From NCBI RefSeq assembly GCF_024710845.1, contig NZ_JANJTZ010000033.1:62001-126000 (forward strand): a DNA stretch of 64,000 nt, given 5' to 3'. Of the stretch, positions 58,451-64,000 are shown in pieces. The position numbers and the translations under genes were made by a program. Below the pieces are notes generated by a model. The model made no database searches and was not told the origin of the DNA. It saw nothing but the letters and a program-made list of their open reading frames with translations. The DNA comes from Mesorhizobium sp. (GTDB lineage Bacteria > Pseudomonadota > Alphaproteobacteria > Rhizobiales > Rhizobiaceae). Numbering within the stretch: position 1 is the stretch's first letter; the number at the start of each line of letters is the position of its first letter.

Positions 58451-58505
58451 GGCGGCTCCGTCAGCGATTGGCGGCGCAATCTGCCGCGACTTTGACCGAC
58501 ACGCA

Positions 58506-58533
58506 AAGCAAAACCGCCCGGGAAGCCGGGCGG
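58506..58533 (-). terminator. Intrinsic terminator of the DUF1476 gene
   Basis: On the minus strand CCGCCCGG-CTTC-CCGGGCGG is followed by TTTTGC, a strong stem with a T-run. It lies 31 bp after the DUF1476 stop. Confidence 0.85.
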
Positions 58534-58563
58534 TCGGTTGGTCCAGTTACATTCCGTCGGCCA

Positions 58564-58884
58564 CTAGCCGTTGGTGATCTGCTTCACCGCAGTGTCGAGC
58601 AGATCGGCCATCGCATGGCGAATCTGGTGGTCGGTCACAGCGACACCGGCCTTGTCTAGATCGCCGCGCACCTTGCGGAACACGTCCTCTTCGCCCGCTT
58701 CCTCAAAATCAGCCATCACGACCTCCTTCGCGTAAGCCTCGGCGGCGTCGCCCGATTTGCCCATCTTCTCGGCCGCCCACGCGCCCAGGAGCTTGTTGCG
58801 GCGCGCGATCGCCTTGAATTTCAGCTCCTCGTCATGGGCGAACTTCTTCTCGAAGCCGTCCTCCCGGTCCTTCATGCTGGTCAT
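58564..58884 (-). CDS. DUF1476 family protein (ATP synthase inhibitor zeta-like)
   Basis: 106 residues from ATG 58884; ATG 58875 is an alternative. The start MKDREDGFEKKFAHDEELKF and ARRNKLLGAWAAEKMGKSG segment define the family. The homologue in Paracoccus is the zeta subunit that inhibits F1-ATPase. It is helical throughout. It is near-universal in alphaproteobacteria and normally found beside purC, as here (divergent). Confidence 0.9.
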   Translation of the reverse strand: MTSMKDREDGFEKKFAHDEELKFKAIARRNKLLGAWAAEKMGKSGDAAEAYAKEVVMADFEEAGEEDVFRKVRGDLDKAGVAVTDHQIRHAMADLLDTAVKQITNG

Positions 58885-59019
58885 CGGAATGCTCCCCGAA
58901 CTAGGCGTTTCTTGCGCCTCCATATGGGGCATCGGGCTGCAATTCAACAGGTATCGGCGTCGCGGGCGCCATCCGTTCGCCGGCGCAGGCATCAAACCCG
59001 CCCATGTTACGGATTGTGA

Positions 59020-59069
59020 TTGAGGAAACCGGTCGAGTAGGCTAGAGCACCCCTGAAATTCAAGGGTGC
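59020..59069 (+). promoter_or_regulatory. Candidate purC promoter with palindrome at the transcription start
   Basis: TTGAGG (59020-59025), a 17-base spacer and TAGAGC (59043-59048) form a plausible promoter. A 23-bp near-perfect palindrome (GCACCC and GGGTGC outer arms, 59047-59069) overlaps the expected start of transcription, a good place for a purine-responsive repressor. It lies about 70-110 bp upstream of purC. Confidence 0.4.
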
Positions 59070-59136
59070 GGCGCGCCCCGCCGCCGATTCGGACCTGCCG
59101 ATTCCCTCCGGCCGTCCAGAACAGAGACAAGCGCAC

Positions 59137-59934
59137 ATGAATCGTCGCCGACGCATCTACGAAGGCAAGGCCAAGATCCTCTATGAAGGACCCGAGCCCG
59201 GCACGCTCATCCAGTTCTTCAAGGACGACGCGACCGCCTTCAACAAGAAGAAGCACGAAGTGGTCGACGGCAAGGGCGTGCTCAACAACCGCATCTCCGA
59301 GCACATCTTCACCCATCTCAACCGGATGGGCATCCCGACCCACTTCATCCGCCGCCTCAACATGCGCGAGCAGCTGATCAAGGAAGTCGAGATCATCCCG
59401 CTCGAGGTCGTGGTCCGCAACATCGCAGCCGGTTCGCTTGCCAAGCGCCTCGGCATCGAGGAAGGCACCGTGCTGCCGCGCTCGATCATCGAGTTCTACT
59501 ACAAGGCCGACGCGCTCGACGATCCAATGGTATCCGAAGAGCACATTACCGCCTTCGGCTGGGCCTCGCCGCAGGAGATCGACGACATCATGGCGCTGGC
59601 CATCCGCGTCAACGATTTCCTCTCCGGCCTCTTCCTCGGCGTCGGCATCCAGCTCGTCGACTTCAAGATCGAGTGCGGCCGCCTCTACGAGGGCGACATG
59701 ATGCGCATCGTCGTCGCCGACGAGATTTCGCCAGACTCCTGCCGCCTGTGGGACGTCGTCACGCAGGACAAGCTCGACAAGGACCGTTTCCGCCGCGACA
59801 TGGGCGGGCTGGTCGAAGCTTATCAGGAAGTGGCACGCCGCCTTGGCATCATGAACGAGAACGAGCCGCCGCGGCCTGCGGGGCCGGTACTGGTCGCCTC
59901 GACCGACACGCCGCCCAAGGGCACCAAGCACTGA
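59137..59934 (+). CDS. purC: Phosphoribosylaminoimidazole-succinocarboxamide synthase
   Basis: 265 residues from ATG 59137. The SAICAR synthetase signature starts [15 protein letters not shown] and contains [48 protein letters not shown] and [13 protein letters not shown]. It condenses CAIR with aspartate in purine synthesis. The C-terminal tail ([17 protein letters not shown]) is somewhat longer than in E. coli. Confidence 0.97.
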   Translation: MNRRRRIYEGKAKILYEGPEPGTLIQFFKDDATAFNKKKHEVVDGKGVLNNRISEHIFTHLNRMGIPTHFIRRLNMREQLIKEVEIIPLEVVVRNIAAGSLAKRLGIEEGTVLPRSIIEFYYKADALDDPMVSEEHITAFGWASPQEIDDIMALAIRVNDFLSGLFLGVGIQLVDFKIECGRLYEGDMMRIVVADEISPDSCRLWDVVTQDKLDKDRFRRDMGGLVEAYQEVARRLGIMNENEPPRPAGPVLVASTDTPPKGTKH

Positions 59935-59995
59935 CAGTACGGAGCACCGGCGGCTCGACCGCCGGCAATTGACAGCAGACCGGAGCGACATCGGC

Positions 59996-60238
59996 GTGAT
60001 CAAGGCCCGCGTGACCGTGACCCTCAAGACCGGCGTCCTCGACCCGCAAGGCAAGGCGATCGAGGGTGCGCTCGGCACCCTCGGCTTTGCCGGTGTCGGC
60101 CATGTCCGTCAGGGCAAGGTGTTCGACATCGAACTGGACGGCTCGGACAAGGCGAAGGCCGAGGCCGACCTGAAGGCCATGTGCGAGAAGCTGTTGGCCA
60201 ACACGGTGATTGAGAATTATAGTGTGACGCTTATCTGA
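59996..60238 (+). CDS. purS: Phosphoribosylformylglycinamidine synthase subunit PurS
   Basis: 80 residues from GTG 59996, with GGAGC upstream. The PurS pattern is KARVTVTLKTGVLDPQGKAI, then GKVFDIELDG and LLANTVIENYSVTL. PurS bridges the small PurL and glutaminase PurQ in the FGAM synthase complex. The family length is about 80, supporting the GTG start over the longer frame at 59969. Confidence 0.93.
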   Translation: MIKARVTVTLKTGVLDPQGKAIEGALGTLGFAGVGHVRQGKVFDIELDGSDKAKAEADLKAMCEKLLANTVIENYSVTLI

Positions 60239-60257
60239 GGTTGTGCCGGAGGGCATG

Positions 60258-60512
60258 ATGGCCGAAGTCACGAACGATCTGATCTATGAGATCCTGAAGA
60301 ACATCCAGGGCCGCGTGGACAAGATGGAGCATGGTATCGGCGAAATTCGTCACGAGGTTGTTTCGATCCGCCTGACGCAGATGGGTATCCAGAACGATAT
60401 CCATAACATGTACGGAATTCTCGCTCGCCACGACGACCGGCTCGAACGCATCGAAAACCGTCTCGAACTGCGCGAACTCGCCGAAGCCCAGAGGCCCTAC
60501 GACCCGACATGA
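60258..60512 (+). CDS. Small coiled-coil protein within the pur operon
   Basis: 84 residues from ATG 60258, with GGAGG five bases upstream (ATG 60255 is also possible). It has a helical heptad pattern ([40 protein letters not shown]). It is not part of the FGAM synthase complex as known. It overlaps purQ by ATGA, so it must be translated with it. Confidence 0.75.
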   Translation: MAEVTNDLIYEILKNIQGRVDKMEHGIGEIRHEVVSIRLTQMGIQNDIHNMYGILARHDDRLERIENRLELRELAEAQRPYDPT

Positions 60513-61177
60513 AATCCGCCGTCGTCCTTCTCCCCGGCCTCAACCGCGACCGCGACATGATCGCGGCGCTGACCAAGATTTCGGGACACGCACCGGCGAC
60601 GGTGTGGCAGACCGACACGGTAATCCCCGACGTCGACCTGATCGTCATCCCCGGCGGCTTCTCCTACGGCGACTATCTGCGCTGCGGCGCGATTGCGGCC
60701 CGCACGCCGGTGATGCGCGCCGTCGCCGAGAAGGCGGCGCAGGGCGTTATGGTCATGGGCGTCTGCAACGGCTTCCAGATCCTGTTGGAAACCGGTCTCC
60801 TGCCCGGCGCGCTGATGCGCAACGCCTCGCTGAAATTCGTCTGCCGCGAGGTGAAACTCGAGGTGGCAAACGCCAACACCGCCTTCACCCGCGCCTACGA
60901 GCCCGGCCAGATCATCCGCTGCCCGGTGGCGCATCACGACGGCAACTATTTCGCCGATCCGGAGACGCTTGCCCGCATCGAAGGCAATGGCCAGGTCGTC
61001 TTCCGTTACGCCGAAGGCACCAATCCGAACGGCTCGATCAATAATATCGCCGGCGTGATGAACGAGGCCGGCAACGTGCTCGGCCTCATGCCGCATCCGG
61101 AAAACCTGATCGAGGCAGCACATGGCGGCTCCGACGGCCGCGCCCTGTTCGAGGGCGTGCTCGGGATCGCCGCGTGA
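60509..61177 (+). CDS. purQ: Phosphoribosylformylglycinamidine synthase subunit PurQ (glutaminase)
   Basis: 222 residues from ATG 60509 (ATGA overlap). Class I glutamine amidotransferase: the [11 protein letters not shown] element, nucleophile in [11 protein letters not shown], and [14 protein letters not shown] plus [10 protein letters not shown] for the histidine/glutamate. It supplies ammonia to PurL in FGAM synthesis. Confidence 0.96.
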   Translation: MKSAVVLLPGLNRDRDMIAALTKISGHAPATVWQTDTVIPDVDLIVIPGGFSYGDYLRCGAIAARTPVMRAVAEKAAQGVMVMGVCNGFQILLETGLLPGALMRNASLKFVCREVKLEVANANTAFTRAYEPGQIIRCPVAHHDGNYFADPETLARIEGNGQVVFRYAEGTNPNGSINNIAGVMNEAGNVLGLMPHPENLIEAAHGGSDGRALFEGVLGIAA

Positions 61178-61596
61178 GAGCAATGCGCCGTCCCCTCCGC
61201 CCTGCCCTCTTCGTCCTAGCGATGGCGCTCGGCGTCGCCGGCTGCCAGTCGAACAAGCCGGAAGCTGTGCTTTCCCCGCCTGGCAAGAGTGCCGCGCTGC
61301 GCAAGATGGAGAAGGTGGCGCTCGCCGCTCACACCTGCTGGTTCGGCTCGAAGGATCCTGCCTTCAAGGCCTACCGTATGTCGAACGAGCTCGGCTCCTT
61401 TTCCGGCCGGCCGCGGTTCCTCATCGTGCCGGCCAAGAGCATGGAATCGCGCCCGTTGCTGGTCGTCCAGTCGGAAGGCCCCGCCGCGCGTGTCGAGGCT
61501 TTCGGCCCCCTGCTCGAAGGCGAGCACGGCAAGCGCATTTCCGCCGATTTGAACCGCTGGGCTTCCGGCGATCCGTCCTGCGTGGCGCGGGCCTGA
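61174..61596 (+). CDS. Small lipoprotein within the pur operon
   Basis: 140 residues from GTG 61174 (GTGA overlap with purQ); ATG 61183 would remove three residues. The lipobox [11 protein letters not shown] ends the signal peptide. The mature domain has [18 protein letters not shown] and [20 protein letters not shown] with two cysteines. No family is recognised. It is coupled to purQ and precedes purL by 31 bp. Confidence 0.75.
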   Translation: MRAMRRPLRPALFVLAMALGVAGCQSNKPEAVLSPPGKSAALRKMEKVALAAHTCWFGSKDPAFKAYRMSNELGSFSGRPRFLIVPAKSMESRPLLVVQSEGPAARVEAFGPLLEGEHGKRISADLNRWASGDPSCVARA

Positions 61597-61627
61597 GCCG
61601 CAGCAACCGAACCCCGACCGAGCCGAC

Positions 61628-63850
61628 ATGACCATCCCCAACGCCATCCCGATCACTCCGGAGCTCGTGGCCGCCCACGGCCTCAAGCCCGAGGAATACC
61701 AGCGTATCCTCGACCTGATCGGCCGTGAGCCCTCCTTCACCGAGCTCGGCATCTTCTCGGCGATGTGGAACGAGCACTGCTCCTACAAGAGCTCGAAGAA
61801 ATGGTTGCGCACGCTGCCGACCAAGGGCCCGCGCGTGCTGGTCGGTCCCGGCGAAAACGCCGGCGTGGTCGACATCGGCGACGGCGACGTGGTCGTCTTC
61901 AAGATGGAGAGCCACAACCACCCGTCCTATATCGAGCCCTATCAGGGCGCGGGCACGGGCGTCGGCGGCATCCTGCGCGACGTCTTCACTATGGGAGCGC
62001 GTCCCATCGCGGCGATGAACGCGCTGCGCTTCGGCGCGCCGGACCATCCCAAGACCAAGCATCTCGTCTCCGGCGTCGTTGCCGGCATCGGCGGCTACGG
62101 CAATGCCTTCGGAGTGCCCGTCGTCGGCGGCGAGGTCAATTTCGACGAGCGCTACAACGGCAACTGCCTGGTCAACGCCTTTGCGGCCGGTCTCGCCAAG
62201 GCAGACGGCATCTTTCTCTCCCAGGCCAAGGGCGTCGGCCTGCCGGTGGTCTATCTCGGCGCCAAGACCGGCCGCGACGGCGTCGGCGGCGCGACGATGG
62301 CCTCGGCCGAATTCGACGACAAGATCGAGGAGAAGCGGCCGACCGTGCAGGTCGGCGACCCGTTCACCGAGAAATGCCTGCTCGAGGCCTGCCTCGAGTT
62401 GATGGCCTCCGGCGCCGTCATCGCCATCCAGGACATGGGCGCCGCGGGCCTCACCTGCTCCGCCGTCGAGATGGGCGCCAAGGGCGACCTCGGCATCCGG
62501 CTCGAACTCGACAAGGTGCCGGTGCGCGAAGAGCGCATGTCGGCCTACGAGATGATGCTCTCCGAAAGCCAGGAGCGCATGCTTATGGTGCTCCGCCCCG
62601 AACAGGAGCAGGAAGCCGAGGCCATCTTTCGCAAATGGGGTCTCGACTTCGCCATCGTCGGCTGGACCACCGACGACCTGCGCTTCCGCGTCATCCACCA
62701 GGGCGAGGAAGTCGCCAACCTGCCGATCAAGGAGCTCGGCGACGAGGCGCCGGAATACGACCGCCCCTGGGTCGAGACCGCCAGACCCGCTCCGCTCGCC
62801 GAAACCGACGTGCCGCAGGCCGACATCGCCGATGCCCTGCTCAAAATGCTCGGCTCGCCCGACCTCTCGTCGCGCCGATGGGTGTGGGAGCAGTACGACA
62901 CGCTGATCCAGGGCAATTCGCTGCAGATCCCCGGCGGCGACGCCGGCGTCGTGCGCGTCGAGGGCCATCCGACCAAGGCGCTTGCCTTCTCCGCCGACGT
63001 GACGCCGCGCTATTGCGAGGCCGACCCGTTCGAGGGCGGCAAGCAGGCGATCGCCGAATGCTGGCGCAATCTCTCCGCCGTCGGCGCCCTGCCGCTCGCC
63101 GCCACCGACAATCTCAACTTCGGCAATCCCGAACGTCCGGAAATCATGGGCCAGCTCGTCGGCGCCATCAAAGGCATCGGCGAAGCCTGCCGCGCGCTCG
63201 ACTTCCCGATCGTCTCCGGCAACGTCTCTCTCTACAACGAGACCAACGGCCGCGGCATCCTGCCGACGCCCGCGATCGGCGGCGTCGGCCTGATCGACGA
63301 CTGGACGAAGATGGCCCGCATCCGCTTCGCCGGCCCCGGCGAGCGCATCCTGCTGGTCGGCGCGCCGGCCACCTGGGGCGGCCATCTCGGCCAGTCGATC
63401 TATCTGCGCGACATCCACGGCCGCCGCGACGGCTCCGCCCCGCCGGTCGACCTCGCAAAGGAGAAGCTCGCCGGCGACTTCGTCCGCGCCATGATCCGCG
63501 CCGGCGCGCTCACCGCCGTCCACGACGTCTCCGACGGCGGCCTCGCCGTGGCGCTGGCTGAAATGGCGATCGCTTCCGGCATCGGTGCCGAGGTGCAGAT
63601 GCCGGTCGACATTGATCCGATCCCCGTCTGGTTCGGCGAAGATCAGGGCCGCTACCTCGTCACTGTCTCGCGCGCCGATCCAGGCCTCGTGCGCGACATC
63701 CAGGACGAGGCGGCGGAACTCGGCCTCTCGGCCCCCTGGATCGGCGAGACCGGCGGCACCGAACTCAAACTCGCCGGCGCGCGTGCGATTCCGGTTGCGG
63801 AGCTGAAGGCAGCGCACGAAGGCTGGTTCCCCCGCTACATGGACGCGTGA
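61628..63850 (+). CDS. purL: Phosphoribosylformylglycinamidine synthase subunit PurL (small type)
   Basis: 740 residues from ATG 61628. This is the smaller PurL that works with separate PurS and PurQ. Signatures are [60 protein letters not shown], and a C-terminal [17 protein letters not shown]. It catalyses the ATP-dependent amination of FGAR to FGAM. Confidence 0.97.
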   Translation: MTIPNAIPITPELVAAHGLKPEEYQRILDLIGREPSFTELGIFSAMWNEHCSYKSSKKWLRTLPTKGPRVLVGPGENAGVVDIGDGDVVVFKMESHNHPSYIEPYQGAGTGVGGILRDVFTMGARPIAAMNALRFGAPDHPKTKHLVSGVVAGIGGYGNAFGVPVVGGEVNFDERYNGNCLVNAFAAGLAKADGIFLSQAKGVGLPVVYLGAKTGRDGVGGATMASAEFDDKIEEKRPTVQVGDPFTEKCLLEACLELMASGAVIAIQDMGAAGLTCSAVEMGAKGDLGIRLELDKVPVREERMSAYEMMLSESQERMLMVLRPEQEQEAEAIFRKWGLDFAIVGWTTDDLRFRVIHQGEEVANLPIKELGDEAPEYDRPWVETARPAPLAETDVPQADIADALLKMLGSPDLSSRRWVWEQYDTLIQGNSLQIPGGDAGVVRVEGHPTKALAFSADVTPRYCEADPFEGGKQAIAECWRNLSAVGALPLAATDNLNFGNPERPEIMGQLVGAIKGIGEACRALDFPIVSGNVSLYNETNGRGILPTPAIGGVGLIDDWTKMARIRFAGPGERILLVGAPATWGGHLGQSIYLRDIHGRRDGSAPPVDLAKEKLAGDFVRAMIRAGALTAVHDVSDGGLAVALAEMAIASGIGAEVQMPVDIDPIPVWFGEDQGRYLVTVSRADPGLVRDIQDEAAELGLSAPWIGETGGTELKLAGARAIPVAELKAAHEGWFPRYMDA

Positions 63851-63915
63851 GGATTGCGCCCCGCCCGCTTGCCGCTTAGCTTTGCCCAGACGGATGCAGT
63901 GGAAGGGAATCGGCC

Positions 63916-64000
63916 ATGGCGATGGACGCACACGAGATCGAACGGCTGATCAAGCAGGGCATTCCGGACGCGAAGGTGTCGATCCGGGACCTCGCCGGCG
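63916..64000 (+). CDS. BolA family protein (partial; cut by window end)
   Basis: 28 codons from ATG 63916 (GGAAGGG ten bases upstream; ATG 63922 is an alternative). The residues DAHEIERLIKQGIPDAKVSI match the start of BolA-family proteins, which in alphaproteobacteria lie next to purL and a monothiol glutaredoxin gene. They act in iron-sulfur cluster handling. Confidence 0.75.
   Translation, partial: MAMDAHEIERLIKQGIPDAKVSIRDLAG

Noticed and set aside
61421-63931. 836-codon minus-strand frame opposite purL
   Set aside because: Antisense shadow of an unmistakable purL gene.

Overview
ORGANISM. The window is uniformly GC-rich with strong G/C at third codon positions. Its purB / purC-purS-purQ-purL block, DUF1476 gene, CoxD/CoxE/XdhC maturation cluster and tRNA set point to a Rhizobiales alphaproteobacterium, probably the Mesorhizobium/Aminobacter (Phyllobacteriaceae) group. 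This assignment is inferred from gene content, not from a marker-gene search. LAYOUT. (1) Bases 1 to about 43,395 are most of an integrated temperate phage. Its integrase end sits against the 3' end of a tRNA-Cys gene (43,395-43,468, minus). The other end lies beyond base 1, because the leftmost baseplate gene is cut. (2) Bases 43,395-64,000 are host chromosome. PROPHAGE, left to right. A minus-strand structural block carries a Mu-like contractile tail (baseplate P-like, DNA-circularisation protein as two coupled genes, tape measure, frameshifting tail chaperone, tube, sheath, DUF2635). This is joined to a lambda-like head (joining protein, capsid E, decoration protein, S49 protease, gpW-like connector, portal B, terminase A, small terminase-like protein); repeats upstream of the small terminase gene could mark cos. 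Next come a P4-type helicase and a zinc-finger/Toprim primase beside an array of 9-bp iteron-like repeats. A minus-strand early block follows: cytosine methyltransferase, a DnaA-domain-IV/XRE fusion, helicase-methyltransferase fusion, winged-helix protein, GcrA-like regulator and CII-like regulator. It is interrupted by one plus-strand membrane/pentapeptide gene that looks like a moron. The immunity region holds a Cro-like gene and an S24-type CI-like repressor, with palindromic operators at two loci. A tightly overlapping plus-strand early operon then runs to the integrase: SSB, GapR-like DUF2312, a complete DNA polymerase III beta clamp, HD phosphohydrolase, MazG-like protein, Gp37/Gp68 protein, DUF4326 protein, excisionase and integrase. 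STANDOUT SIGNALS. A roughly 95-bp dispersed repeat occurs at least seven times in the prophage; five copies are read in the same frame as tails or leaders of unrelated proteins, recalling Rickettsia palindromic elements. A T TTT TTT slippery site would fuse the tail-chaperone frames. The prophage combines GcrA-like, GapR-like, sliding-clamp and two methyltransferase genes, which suggests interaction with the alphaproteobacterial cell-cycle and methylation circuit. HOST REGION. After tRNA-Cys come a small membrane protein, tRNA-Asn, a YiiX/NlpC-like lipoprotein, a minus-strand molybdenum-hydroxylase maturation operon (coxD, coxE, two XdhC halves, MobA-like protein) with no coxSML in view, a flavin reductase, an ABC substrate-binding protein coupled to an S58 (DmpA-type) peptidase, purB, a VOC dioxygenase, an RBBP9-like hydrolase, an HpcH/HpaI aldolase, DUF1476, and the purC-purS-(small ORF)-purQ-(lipoprotein)-purL operon leading into a bolA-family gene cut by the window end.
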